64,000 nt of DNA from Bacillota bacterium (GCA_023511625.1 JAIMBD010000001.1:1-64000), one strand, 5' to 3'. Shown: positions 37,852-46,872, numbered from the stretch's first letter. The notes: generated by a model not told the origin, from the sequence alone. A program made the numbers and translations.

Positions 37852-38640
37852 ATGACTCGTCTTATCATCGCCGGTCCACGCGATCCCGGCATCGAGGCAG
37901 CCGAAGCCGTCCAGCGCTGGAATTCGGGCGACCTATCGGTCGAATTCCGAGAAACCCCAAGCGGCCTCGAGGCCGTCGAAGGGCTGGCCGAAGGACGTTG
38001 GTCGATGGTGCACGCCGATGCCGACGCCATCTTCACGGCGCCCGCAGAGATCGGCGCCTTCATCGTGTTGGTCCCCGCGTTGGGATGGGACCGCCGCGCC
38101 GTCGGCCGTGCCGACCTTCCCGCGTGGGAAGGCCTTCGGGGGTGTCGGCTGGCCGTGGAAGGGCGCGACCGCGCCGACGGCCTTTTGCTCGAGGCCTTTC
38201 TGGCCAGCCACGAGCTCAACGCCGAGGCCGTCGAGTGGGTCGCGGTCGCCTCGGCGCCAAACCGCCTCGACCACCTTCTCGCGGGCGCGGTCGACCTTGC
38301 GGTGTTGCCGGGCCCTCTCGTGGCCCGGGCCCTGGCGGCGGGATATCGCGACTTCGGTCCCGCGGCCGCTGCAGTCCCCGAGTACCCCGGATGGGTGCTG
38401 GCCACCACCCACGCCTTCAACGCCCAACACCCCGAGCTCGTGGTCACCTATGCCCGGATCCTGTGGCAAGCCTGGGCCACGGTTTCGGCCCCGACCGGGG
38501 GCGCCGTCCTCGTCCATCCCTCCCTGGCCGCGACCCGAGCCGCGCTCGAATCGGCCTTGGCGCTTAGGGCCCGCCTACGCAGCGACCCCGGGCGCTTGGG
38601 CCGCTTCTTCGACCCTGCCGTCATGAACGCCATGTTCTAG
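37852..38640 (+). CDS. Solute-binding-protein-like (NMT1/ThiY fold) cytosolic protein
   Basis: The 262-residue protein resembles the periplasmic binding-protein type II fold of the NMT1/SsuA group: LIIAGPRDPGIEAAE at the start, AVLPGPLVARALAAGYRDFG and a hinge-like second lobe. It has no signal peptide or lipobox, and no ABC permease or ATPase gene is near. It may be a cytosolic ligand-binding protein. It is followed 113 bp later by a CoA-transferase gene on the same strand. Confidence 0.55.
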   Translation: MTRLIIAGPRDPGIEAAEAVQRWNSGDLSVEFRETPSGLEAVEGLAEGRWSMVHADADAIFTAPAEIGAFIVLVPALGWDRRAVGRADLPAWEGLRGCRLAVEGRDRADGLLLEAFLASHELNAEAVEWVAVASAPNRLDHLLAGAVDLAVLPGPLVARALAAGYRDFGPAAAAVPEYPGWVLATTHAFNAQHPELVVTYARILWQAWATVSAPTGGAVLVHPSLAATRAALESALALRARLRSDPGRLGRFFDPAVMNAMF

Positions 38641-38753
38641 CCCCTCCCGCCCCGCGAGGTGACCCCGCCGCGGGTGCCTCCATATGATGGAAGCGGCCGC
38701 CACGGCGGCGGCCCCGGCGGGCAACCCACGGGTACGGGAAGGGGGCGTAGGGC

Positions 38754-40310
38754 ATGCGCGTCATGGCAGCCAGCGAAGCGGCGGCAAACGTCAGGGACCA
38801 CGCCACGGTGGTGGTGAGCGGAAACGGCTCCCTCTTGCAGCCGGAGGCGATCCTCGCCGCCTTGGAGACGCGGTATCAAACCACCGGCCATCCCCAGGGG
38901 CTGACGGTGGTATATCCGGTAGTGGTGGGCACCGGGCCGGGTACCGGCATCGACCACCTGGCGCCACCCGGCATGGTCGACACCGTCTTTGCCAGTTGCT
39001 TTGACATCTGGCACGTCTCGCAACTGACCGACCGCATCCGCGCGGGCGCCGTCGAAGCCCACTGCATTCCCATGGGGGTGCTGTTCCACCTCATCCGCGC
39101 TCGAGCGGCGGCCCAACCCGGGATCTTGACCCAGGTCGGCCTTGATACCTTTGTCGACCCGGCCGTCCAGGGCACGCGGTACGGCATCGCCGATGGTGAG
39201 CGACGGCCCTCGTGGTCGCGGCGGATGGTCGTGGACGGTCGACCCTGGCTCTTTTTCCCCACGCCGCCCATCGACTGTGCCATCCTCTGTGCCTCCATGG
39301 CCGATGAGGACGGCAACCTCTCCTTGGTCGAGGAGCCCATCCGGCAGGCGGCCTTGGATATGGCCTTGGCGGCCCGGGCCGGCGGCGGCCCAGTGCTGGC
39401 CCAGGTGCGACGGCTGGTGCGCCGCGGAGCCATCCCCCCACGCCTGGTGGAAGTGCCGGGGTTCTTGGTCGATGGGGTGGTGGTGGTGGAAGACCAGCCG
39501 CAGACGGCGCTCGGGCGTTACGATCCCAGCCTATCCGGGCAATGGCCGGTGCCGGTCCAACTTAGGCCCCTCCCGCTCACCATCGAAAAGGTGATGATGC
39601 GCCGAGTGGCCTGGATGTTGCAGCCCGGCCAGGTCATCAACCTCGGATTCGGCCTGCCCGCGCTGCTGCCCCGCATCTTGGCCGAAGAAGGGGTTCACGA
39701 CCAGTTGGTGGCCACGGTGGAACACGGACCGGTGGGGGGCATCCCCATGGGCGTCGAGGCCTTCGGAGCCACGCGCAACCCGCGATTTTTCTTCCTCTCG
39801 CCAGACATCTTCGCGCTCTACCACTCCCGCCAACTGGACGTGGGGATCCTGAGCGCGGCCGAGGTCGACGCGTCGGGGTCGGCCAACGTCAGTCGGTTTG
39901 CGCGGGCCATGCCGGGGCCAGGCGGCTACATCGACATCTCTAGCCCCGCCCGCCGACTGATCTTGGTGGGCCGCCTGACCACCGGCGGCAATCGTTACCG
40001 GATCGGTCCCGACCGCATCGAGGTGCTGGCGGAAGGGCAGATCCAGAAGTTCGTCGCCCGCGTGACCGAACGCACCTTCTCGGGACCCGAGGCCGCGCGC
40101 CGCCAGGCTTCCGTAACCTATGTGACCGACCGTGCCACCTTTGAACTCCTCGACGGCCAAGTCACGTTGACCGAAGTGGCTCCAGGCATCGACCCCGACC
40201 GCGACATCTTCCCCCACATGGCCTTCCGACCCGCTCTGGCGACACCGCTCCGAACCTGGCCGCTGGCAGTCCTGGCAGAGGGGCCGATGGGCCTCGGGCA
40301 GGCCTGGTGA
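38754..40310 (+). CDS. Acyl-CoA:carboxylate CoA-transferase (fused alpha/beta, YdiF-like)
   Basis: The 518-residue protein combines both halves of a family I CoA-transferase. The N-terminal half has VVVSGNGSLLQPE and a glycine-rich loop; the C-terminal half has NLGFGLPALLPR and the catalytic Glu in TVEHGPVGG. It would move CoA between short-chain acyl-CoA and an acid such as acetate, propionate or a 3-keto acid. The ATG at 38754 follows GGGAAGGGGGCG. No partner thiolase or dehydrogenase is next to it. Confidence 0.87.
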   Translation: MRVMAASEAAANVRDHATVVVSGNGSLLQPEAILAALETRYQTTGHPQGLTVVYPVVVGTGPGTGIDHLAPPGMVDTVFASCFDIWHVSQLTDRIRAGAVEAHCIPMGVLFHLIRARAAAQPGILTQVGLDTFVDPAVQGTRYGIADGERRPSWSRRMVVDGRPWLFFPTPPIDCAILCASMADEDGNLSLVEEPIRQAALDMALAARAGGGPVLAQVRRLVRRGAIPPRLVEVPGFLVDGVVVVEDQPQTALGRYDPSLSGQWPVPVQLRPLPLTIEKVMMRRVAWMLQPGQVINLGFGLPALLPRILAEEGVHDQLVATVEHGPVGGIPMGVEAFGATRNPRFFFLSPDIFALYHSRQLDVGILSAAEVDASGSANVSRFARAMPGPGGYIDISSPARRLILVGRLTTGGNRYRIGPDRIEVLAEGQIQKFVARVTERTFSGPEAARRQASVTYVTDRATFELLDGQVTLTEVAPGIDPDRDIFPHMAFRPALATPLRTWPLAVLAEGPMGLGQAW

Positions 40311-40381
40311 CGAAAACTTCGGCCCCTCGGGCGGGTCGCCCCGGCGCCCGCCCCAGAGCGCCCCCTACGCCTCGGAAGGCC

Positions 40382-40693
40382 TCAGTCGTCCGCTCGCCCG
40401 GGGATGCGGGGCAACTGGCCCAGAAGGCGTAGGCCGTACTTCAATCCTTGTCCCAACAGGATGCCGGTCACCAAGATACCAGCCGGAGGCCAGATGAGGC
40501 TGATGCCGAGATCCGCCAAAAGGTCGACACCGGTCGCTGCCGCCAGCGTGACGCCGAACCCCGAGGACAGCCAGTCGCGAATCCGGCGTAAGTCGCGCGG
40601 GTTTTTCACCGGCACGAGCTCGCTGGTCACGTTGGCCGCCGTGTGCGCAAAGTAGGCCAACACGAGATATGCGGTCAGATCGGTAACCTCCAT
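40382..40693 (-). CDS. Small membrane protein of unknown function
   Basis: The 103-residue protein has two hydrophobic stretches, TDLTAYLVLAYFAHTAANV at the start and DLGISLIWPPAGILVTGILLG in the middle, with a basic, Arg-rich segment between. No family was recognised. The ATG follows GAGGGAGGGG, so translation is credible. It is convergent with the CoA-transferase gene. Confidence 0.55.
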   Translation of the reverse strand: MEVTDLTAYLVLAYFAHTAANVTSELVPVKNPRDLRRIRDWLSSGFGVTLAAATGVDLLADLGISLIWPPAGILVTGILLGQGLKYGLRLLGQLPRIPGRADD

Positions 40694-40885
40694 CGCGGAA
40701 CCCCTCCCTCTTCGGTTCGACACCGCACGCCCGCGCCGCTCTCATGCTACGCCGCCTCATGGCAGGGGGTTCCATTCCTGTAAGGCGCTCCCCGATCGGG
40801 CCTCCCGTGCTTTGAGCCAGGATTTTAAGCCCTTGCCGTCGAATTTCTCCCCTCCCTGGGATGGATCCCGGAGGGGAAGGGGGCA

Positions 40886-41899
40886 GTGACGGTGCGGCGC
40901 ATTCTCGGCCGAGTAGTCGGCGTGGGCCTGAGCCTCGCCCTGTGGCTGATCTCGAGCCCTGCCCAAGCGGCCCTCCCGGCGCGCGCAGCGCCTGTCAGCC
41001 TCTGGAGCTACGCCTGGGGCTTGGCCGCGGTGGAAGATTTGGCCCGCCTGCCCGGCGGCCGTACTTGGCGCGCCGAGATCCCGCACCTTGTGGCTGGGCT
41101 GGCACCGTACTGGGATGCCGGTGCTCCCACACCGGCCTACGCGCCGTATCCCGACCCGACGCCGGAGACGGTGAAGTTCTACGACGACAACGCCTGGGTC
41201 GGGCTGGACCTGGTGACTGCCTGGCAACTGACCCATCGTCCCCAATACCTCCAGCGCGCCGAGGCCTTGTTCCGCTACGAAGAGACCGGTTGGGACCCCC
41301 ACGGGGGCGGCCTGTTTTGGAACGACCGACACCTGCTGCGCAACACCGCCGCCAATGCCCCCGCTGCGGAACTGGCGGCCGAGCTTTACAGCGTGACCCG
41401 GCGGCCGCAGTATCTCCGTTGGGCCATGCGCCTGAAGGCGTGGGAACAGCGCCATCTCGTCAATCCTAAGACCGGCGCGGTGTGGGACCACCTGGGCCGG
41501 GGGGCCACCGTCGATCGGCACCTCTTGAGCTACAACCAAGGCGCAGTGATCGGGGCCGACTGCGCCTTGTACCGAGCGACCCACGAGCGGGCCTACCTGG
41601 AGGCGGCCGCCAAGACGGCCGCGTTCGTGGCCCATCACTGGACCGCCTTTGACGGTCACCGCCCCTTGGCGACGGCGTTCGCCGGCGTGTTGGCTGACGA
41701 CCTCGTTTGGTTATGGCGCTTGGGCCACGTGCCTGCGGCGCGTTTGGCGCTGGAGCAGCTCTCCCCTCCGACGGCGGCCCTGCCTGGCCGTTGGGCCAAT
41801 CCTGTCCTCCTCGCCGCCAGCGGTCGCATCCGCCTGGTCGCCGACCAGGCCGCAGTGAGCGCCCCCCCCCCACCCCCCGACCGTAGTCCGGCGCCTTAG
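40886..41899 (+). CDS. Secreted glycoside hydrolase family 76-like protein
   Basis: The 337-residue protein has a signal peptide (core VGVGLSLALWLISSPAQA) and an (alpha/alpha)6-barrel pattern. It includes FYDDNAWVGLDLVTAWQ, where the DD pair is the hallmark of GH76 endo-alpha-1,6-mannanases, and RNTAANAPAAELAAELY. It should attack alpha-mannan-like polysaccharide outside the cell. The GTG follows GGAGGGGAAGGGG. It has no sugar transporter beside it and ends in a Pro-rich tail. Confidence 0.8.
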   Translation: MTVRRILGRVVGVGLSLALWLISSPAQAALPARAAPVSLWSYAWGLAAVEDLARLPGGRTWRAEIPHLVAGLAPYWDAGAPTPAYAPYPDPTPETVKFYDDNAWVGLDLVTAWQLTHRPQYLQRAEALFRYEETGWDPHGGGLFWNDRHLLRNTAANAPAAELAAELYSVTRRPQYLRWAMRLKAWEQRHLVNPKTGAVWDHLGRGATVDRHLLSYNQGAVIGADCALYRATHERAYLEAAAKTAAFVAHHWTAFDGHRPLATAFAGVLADDLVWLWRLGHVPAARLALEQLSPPTAALPGRWANPVLLAASGRIRLVADQAAVSAPPPPPDRSPAP

Positions 41900-42017
41900 C
41901 CAAGCCCTGCTTCGCCGCCTCTAAAGCGCTTCCCCCGGGCTCTCAAGCCCCCGAACGATTGATTTTTGCCCACGGTTCGCGGCATGATCAGGAGGAGCCC
42001 AGAAAGGATGTGGTTCC

Positions 42018-42332
42018 ATGGCGCCGCAAACCTGGCGGGTGTACCGTGCAGCCTGCCGCCAGCCGGGGTCTGAGGAAAGCGAAGGCAATCCCTTCTACGA
42101 AGCCTTCCTGGTGGCCCCCGCCCAGTGGGATCGCCAAACCGTGTGGACCATGTTTCTTCGCCGCCTGCAACGCGACAACGAGCTCGACCTGCACGCGGAA
42201 ATGGAGGCCGGCGGCGCGCTAGAGCCGGTCCCCAATGCCGAATACGACCCCGAGCATGGGGTCATCCGCTTCACCCGCAGCGAGTTCTGGGTCTTGCAGC
42301 CCATTCCTCCGCGGCAGGACCTGCCCGACTGA
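42018..42332 (+). CDS. Hypothetical protein
   Basis: The 104-residue soluble, acidic protein (MAPQTWRVYRAACRQPG...) has no recognised domain. Codon positions are biased as in neighbouring genes, and AGAAAGG precedes the ATG. A possible TTGATT-18-CATGAT promoter lies at 41959-41988. It is followed by a strong hairpin before cysC. Confidence 0.5.
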   Translation: MAPQTWRVYRAACRQPGSEESEGNPFYEAFLVAPAQWDRQTVWTMFLRRLQRDNELDLHAEMEAGGALEPVPNAEYDPEHGVIRFTRSEFWVLQPIPPRQDLPD

Positions 42333-42366
42333 TCCGTCCGAGCTTCGCTTCAGGAAATCTTCAACG

Positions 42367-42401
42367 GCCCGCAAACCCGCTCCGGTTGCGGGTTTGCGGG
42401 C
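42367..42401 (+). terminator. Perfect 14-bp hairpin between hypothetical gene and cysC
   Basis: GCCCGCAAACCCGC pairs fully with GCGGGTTTGCGGGC around TCCGGTT. No T-tract follows, so it may be a terminator, an RNA-stability hairpin or a binding site. Confidence 0.5.
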
Positions 42402-42491
42402 TCCGGAGCCGCGCCTGCCCCACCCCCTTAACAATCCCGAAACAAGTCTGTGGTGGACTTGGGTCAGGGAAATCGGGGAGGGAGGCGCGAC

Positions 42492-43145
42492 ATGCACGAC
42501 AATCACTTACCATCTGGAACGTGGCAGCGTTTTGTAGTCTGGTTTACCGGGCTTCCCGGTTCAGGCAAGTCCACGCTGGCCGAAGCGTTGGCCGCGCAGT
42601 TGCGCGCGCTAGGGGTCCCGGTGACGGTGTTGGACGGAGACCAGCTGCGGCAAGGGCTCTGCCGGGACTTAGGGTTCTCGGCCCAGGACCGCCATGAGCA
42701 GGCGCGGCGAACGATGTACGTGGCCCAACTCCTCTTCGAAGCGGGCGTGGTGCCGCTGGTGGCTCTCATCAGCCCGTATCGCCAAGACCGCGAGCAGGCT
42801 CGGGCCCTTTTCCCGCCGGGGCGGTTTTTAGAGGTGTACCTAGACTGTCCCCTCGACATTCTCCAGTCGCGGGATCCTAAAGCCCTCTGGCGTTCGGCAC
42901 GCGAAGGCCGCCTGCGAGGATTGACGGGTTGGGACGCCCCCTACGAGGCGCCGGAGGACCCCGAGTTGACCTTGGTCACTGGGCGATGGGACGTCAGCAC
43001 CAGCCTCGCGCGCCTGTGGGCAGCGTTGGTCGCGTTCAACCTGGTACCAGCTGCTTGGGCCAAGGCGTTTGCCGGCACCGGAACCATAGGAGTCGAAGGC
43101 GCCGGACGACTGACCGCCGATGCCCTTGGGGCCGTACGGCCCTGA
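42492..43145 (+). CDS. cysC: Adenylylsulfate kinase
   Basis: The 217-residue enzyme phosphorylates APS to PAPS. It has Walker A GLPGSGKST (20-28), VTVLDGDQLRQGLCRDLGFS with the APS-contacting residues, and ALISPYRQDRE. A 30-residue C-terminal extension is unusual. The ATG follows GGGAGGGAGGCG. It begins the cysC-sat-sulfotransferase unit with a 21-bp gap to sat. No PAPS reductase or sulfite reductase follows, so PAPS seems destined for sulfation. Confidence 0.93.
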   Translation: MHDNHLPSGTWQRFVVWFTGLPGSGKSTLAEALAAQLRALGVPVTVLDGDQLRQGLCRDLGFSAQDRHEQARRTMYVAQLLFEAGVVPLVALISPYRQDREQARALFPPGRFLEVYLDCPLDILQSRDPKALWRSAREGRLRGLTGWDAPYEAPEDPELTLVTGRWDVSTSLARLWAALVAFNLVPAAWAKAFAGTGTIGVEGAGRLTADALGAVRP

Positions 43146-43166
43146 CCGGCAGAAGGGGGGCCTGAC

Positions 43167-44297
43167 ATGCAGCGTCTTTCTCCAGAGGTCTCCCAGGCGG
43201 TGCGGCAAGATGTCTTGGGCTATCCGCGCCTTGTGCTCGACCGCATCGCCTTGGCCGATCTCTACCAGTTGGGGACCGGGGCCTACACCCCCCTGGAGGG
43301 ATTCGTCGGCCAGGACCACTATACGGCCATCCTTGAGCGGATGGAGCTCGCGCACGGCCAGCCGTGGCCGATTCCCATCACCCTCCCCCTCCGCGGGCTT
43401 CCGCCCCGCGAACTGCCGCAAGGGCGCCCGGTGGCGCTGGCAGACGCGACGGGGACGGTTCACGGCGTGCTGTGGGTGACCGAAGTCTACACCGGCGACC
43501 CAGAACGGGAGGCCGAACAGGTCTTCGGCACGAAAGACCGGCGCCATCCCGGCGTGGCGGCGCTCCTCGCCCGCGGCGCCACCTACGTGGCCGGCCCGGT
43601 TCGCCTGTTGGCAGACGCCGAGCCGCCGGATTTGACGGCGCTGGCAGATCCGGAGGTGCTGTGGACCCCGAAGGCGGTGCGCGAAAGCCTCGCCCGGCTC
43701 GGATGGCGCAAAGTGGCTGGGTTTCAGACGCGAAACCCCCTGCACTGGGGCCACCTGCGCCTGATCCAGGACGCACTGACCCACGTCGACGGGGTGTTGC
43801 TCCACCCCTTGGTGGGGCCCACCAAGCCCGACGACGTGCCGGCCTCGGTGCGGTGGGCCTGTTACCGCGCCGCACTCGCGGAGGCCCTGCCCTCGGGGCG
43901 GGTCCTACTCGCTGCCTTCACCGGGCCCATGCGGTACGCCGGCCCTCGCGAGGCGCTGTTGCACGCCATCGTGCGGCGGAATTTTGGTTGCACCCATTTC
44001 GTGGTGGGCCGCGACCACGCCGGCGTGGGCCAGTACTACACGCCCGACGCAGCCCAGCGGATGCTCGAGGTCTTTGCCCCGCGGATCGGGATCCAGGCCC
44101 TGGCGTTTGGGCCGGTCTTTTGGTGCACCCGGTGTCAGGCGGCGACGGACGAGGCGCGCTGTCCCCATCCCGACTCGGCGCGGGTGGCGCTTTCCGGCAC
44201 CGCACTCCGTGCCGGTACGCCACCTTCGGCCTGGGCCTACCCGCCTGCCGTGGCCGCCGTACTCAGCGCCTACCAGGCGGGGCAGCCGGTAGCCTGA
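43167..44297 (+). CDS. sat: Sulfate adenylyltransferase (ATP sulfurylase)
   Basis: The 376-residue homomeric enzyme makes APS from sulfate and ATP. It has the QTRNPLHWGHL motif, GPTKPDDVP, VGRDHAGVGQYY and LSGTALR near the C-terminus. A zinc-binding set CTRCQAATDEARCPH is present, as in bacterial and archaeal Sat enzymes. It lies between cysC and a sulfotransferase gene on one strand. Confidence 0.95.
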   Translation: MQRLSPEVSQAVRQDVLGYPRLVLDRIALADLYQLGTGAYTPLEGFVGQDHYTAILERMELAHGQPWPIPITLPLRGLPPRELPQGRPVALADATGTVHGVLWVTEVYTGDPEREAEQVFGTKDRRHPGVAALLARGATYVAGPVRLLADAEPPDLTALADPEVLWTPKAVRESLARLGWRKVAGFQTRNPLHWGHLRLIQDALTHVDGVLLHPLVGPTKPDDVPASVRWACYRAALAEALPSGRVLLAAFTGPMRYAGPREALLHAIVRRNFGCTHFVVGRDHAGVGQYYTPDAAQRMLEVFAPRIGIQALAFGPVFWCTRCQAATDEARCPHPDSARVALSGTALRAGTPPSAWAYPPAVAAVLSAYQAGQPVA

Positions 44298-44349
44298 CGG
44301 GCACCGCCCCCAAGGCCCCTCTGCCCCGCGCAAGAAAGGGGAATGCCCG

Positions 44350-45315
44350 ATGTCTTCACGCCCGCCCATTCTTGTCACCGGTGCCCACCGCTCGGGAACC
44401 ACCTGGGTCGGCCGCATGCTCTGCCTGTCCGGCGAGGCCGGTTACATCGACGAGCCCTTCAACTGCGATCGGGTGCCGGGCTGGCTCCCGGAGCCGGTCC
44501 CGCATTGGTACCAATACGTCTGTCGCGACAACGAGGCCGAGTACCTCGCCGCCTTGGAAGCCCTCATGACCTGGCGCTATCCCGTTCGGCACCATGTCGC
44601 CCGACTGGGCCAGCAGGGCGGTGCCCGCCGGCTGGCCGCCGACGCGTGGAATGCGTGGCATCATCGCGTCGCCCGGCGCCGACCCTTGATCAAAGACCCG
44701 CTGGCCCTGTTCTCGGCACCGTGGATGGCCGACCGCCTCGGCGTGCGCGTGGTGGTCTTGGTGCGCCATCCGGCGGCTTTTGCCTCGAGCTTGAAGCGCC
44801 TCGGGTGGCACTTCGACTTCCGCCACTGGGCCGAGCAGCCGCTCCTCTTGCGCGACTGGCTCAGCCCCTTCGCGGCCGAGATCGAGCAAGCCAGCCGCAC
44901 CAACCTCCCGCTGTTGGATCAGGCGACGCTTCTGTGGAACGCCATTTACGCCACCGTCCATCGCTGGCAGAGGACGCGTCCCGACTTTTTGTTTGTCCGC
45001 TACGAGGCCCTGGCCGCCGATCCGGTAACCGGAATGCGCTGGCTTTACAGCCGTCTCGGCCTCGCGTTCACCCCAGCAGTGGCCCGTCGCGTAGCCGCTT
45101 GGAACGGCCCCGACCAGCCGGCCGAGGTGATGCCCCACGACCCCGGGCCGGTGCGGCGAAACAGTCGCGCAGCCCGCTACACGTGGCTGCGGCGGCTTGA
45201 GGCCGAGGAAATCGCCCAGATCAAGGCAGCTACCGCCGCCGTGGCCCGTCACTACTACGGCCCGGAAGACTGGCCGGAGGTCATCCCCCTCGACACCCGG
45301 CGCCGCTCGCGGTAA
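44350..45315 (+). CDS. PAPS-dependent sulfotransferase
   Basis: The 321-residue protein has the 5'-phosphosulfate-binding loop TGAHRSGTTW (10-19) and a 3'-phosphate-binding segment LVRHPAAFASSLKRL, which together identify a PAPS sulfotransferase of the Sulfotransfer family. No membrane segment or signal peptide is seen, so it is cytosolic. Co-transcription with cysC and sat (53 bp gap, AAAGGGGA ribosome site) suggests a dedicated sulfation pathway, as in nodPQ-nodH. The acceptor could be a lipid, glycan or small metabolite. Confidence 0.85.
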   Translation: MSSRPPILVTGAHRSGTTWVGRMLCLSGEAGYIDEPFNCDRVPGWLPEPVPHWYQYVCRDNEAEYLAALEALMTWRYPVRHHVARLGQQGGARRLAADAWNAWHHRVARRRPLIKDPLALFSAPWMADRLGVRVVVLVRHPAAFASSLKRLGWHFDFRHWAEQPLLLRDWLSPFAAEIEQASRTNLPLLDQATLLWNAIYATVHRWQRTRPDFLFVRYEALAADPVTGMRWLYSRLGLAFTPAVARRVAAWNGPDQPAEVMPHDPGPVRRNSRAARYTWLRRLEAEEIAQIKAATAAVARHYYGPEDWPEVIPLDTRRRSR

Positions 45316-45322
45316 GAGACGG

Positions 45323-46705
45323 TCAGGAAATGCGGCTGCCGGTCAAGCTCGGGCCGGCATCGGGGCTCTCCAGCCCTTCCTCGGTCCATTCCAGCGAGCG
45401 CTGGCGCATCTCTGGCAGCCACAGCAGGGTCAAAAGCGCCCCCAAAAGGGAGACGCCTGCCAGAAGGCCCATGGTCGGCCCTAGCCCGGTGGCCTTGAGC
45501 ACCAAGGGCAGGAAGAACGCCCCCACGAAAGCCCCGACTTTGCCGGCCGCGGCGGAGATCCCGTGGCCGGTCCCGCGCAGGTTGGTCGGGAAGACTTCCG
45601 CCGGCACCAAGAAGGTGGTGGTGTTGGGCCCAAATTCCACGAAGAAGTAACTGATGGCGTACAGCACCAAGAACGCCACCGGCACTGCTACCACCGCCGG
45701 CACGAGGAAGATGACGCCATAGGCGGCCATCATCACGAGAAATCCGGTGGCCTGGATGGTCTTCCGACCCAAGCGGTCCATGAGGCGAGCGGCCACAAAG
45801 TACCCCGGCAACGCCGCCACCAGGAACAACAGCGCCGTGACCAAAACGGTAGTGGTCAGCGCAGCTTTGGGCAGAAGCCAGTGCAGGATGAGCTGCGACG
45901 ATACCCCATTGCCGTAAAAGGCGACGTCGATCAAGAACCAGCTGCCGGCTGTGGCCACAAGCCGCCGGAGGAGCTTCGGCGTCCACAGGGACTGGCTGCG
46001 CGGGCGCCACGCCTCCTCGGCCACCGCTTGTCCGCCCAGGGTCTCCGCCACCACCTCGGCCGCGGCCTTGCTGTCGCCCTTGACGGCCAAGAGATAGCGC
46101 GGCGTCTCCGGCATCCGCCGGCGCAGGAAGATGACCGACGCCGCCGGCACTGCGCCCAGGCCCAGCATCAGCCGCCAGACCAAATCATGGGGCAACCCGC
46201 TCCACAACAGCGCCGCGGCCACCACGGGGCCGATCAACAGGCCGAGCCCCTGCATGGCGAACACCATGGTCACCAGGTAGCCGCGATTTTGGCGGTTGGC
46301 GAACTCACTGGTAATCACAGAGCTCGTGGGGTAGTCGCCGCCAACCCCGAGGCCTACCACTGCGCGGAAGGCCACGAGCCACCCAAAGGACGGGGCCAGG
46401 GCAGAGAGGATGGCGCCGACCGTGAGCACCAGCACCTCTAGGCCGTACATGCGGCGCCGGCCCAAACGGTCCATGAGCGGCCCAAAAATTAACGCCCCTA
46501 GCGCCGCCGACGCCAAGGACGTGCTGTTGAGCAGGGCCAATTGGGCCGTGGAGAGATGCCACAGGGGGGTGAGGATGGCCGTCACCGTACCAATGATGAA
46601 AAGATCGTACGCATCGGTGAAAAACCCCATCCCGGCCGTAAACACGGTCCGCCAGTGAAACTTTCCAACCCCCGCTTCGTCTAACGCCTGAAGCGCCGTG
46701 CTCAT
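45323..46705 (-). CDS. Phosphate:H+ symporter, PHS family (Pho84-like MFS)
   Basis: The 460-residue carrier has the PHS hallmarks AGMGFFTDAYDLFIIG in TM1, GVGGDYPTSSVITSEF in TM4 and EFGPNTTTFLVPAEVFPTNLRGTGHG in the second half. These mark the inorganic-phosphate:proton symporter group. The start at ATG 46705 follows GGGAAAGGGGCGACAGG. Its promoter region holds two TTAAC repeats 11 bp apart, suggesting control by PhoP. It is a paralogue of the gene at 53477-54850. Confidence 0.87.
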   Translation of the reverse strand: MSTALQALDEAGVGKFHWRTVFTAGMGFFTDAYDLFIIGTVTAILTPLWHLSTAQLALLNSTSLASAALGALIFGPLMDRLGRRRMYGLEVLVLTVGAILSALAPSFGWLVAFRAVVGLGVGGDYPTSSVITSEFANRQNRGYLVTMVFAMQGLGLLIGPVVAAALLWSGLPHDLVWRLMLGLGAVPAASVIFLRRRMPETPRYLLAVKGDSKAAAEVVAETLGGQAVAEEAWRPRSQSLWTPKLLRRLVATAGSWFLIDVAFYGNGVSSQLILHWLLPKAALTTTVLVTALLFLVAALPGYFVAARLMDRLGRKTIQATGFLVMMAAYGVIFLVPAVVAVPVAFLVLYAISYFFVEFGPNTTTFLVPAEVFPTNLRGTGHGISAAAGKVGAFVGAFFLPLVLKATGLGPTMGLLAGVSLLGALLTLLWLPEMRQRSLEWTEEGLESPDAGPSLTGSRIS

Positions 46706-46792
46706 CCTGTCGCCCCTTTCCCACGCTGTTGTCGCCGCGAACACGGACGGTGAATGGCGAGACTTCTGCTGTAGTCAGGGTACTTAGGCGGT

Positions 46793-46831
46793 ATTATGCC
46801 CCGATTAGGATCGCGTTAAGATTTGGTTAAG
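46793..46831 (-). promoter_or_regulatory. Putative Pho box and promoter of the first PHS gene
   Basis: On the minus strand CTTAACCAAAT-CTTAACGCGAT shows two CTTAAC units exactly 11 bp apart (46815-46831). They lie 16 bp upstream of a CATAAT -10 (46793-46798), so the boxes occupy the -35 region as in PhoP-activated promoters. The 46706-47032 interval is otherwise empty apart from the divergent promoter. Confidence 0.6.
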
Positions 46832-46872
46832 ACCGCAAGCGCGCGTGCGGCCGAGGGCGGCGGGGGGCAGCG

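Noticed and set aside
41867-41881. C-tract at the end of the GH76 gene as a frameshift site
   Set aside because: The frame through the tract gives a plausible Pro-rich tail and a stop shortly after; nothing shows that a shifted frame would be longer or more conserved.
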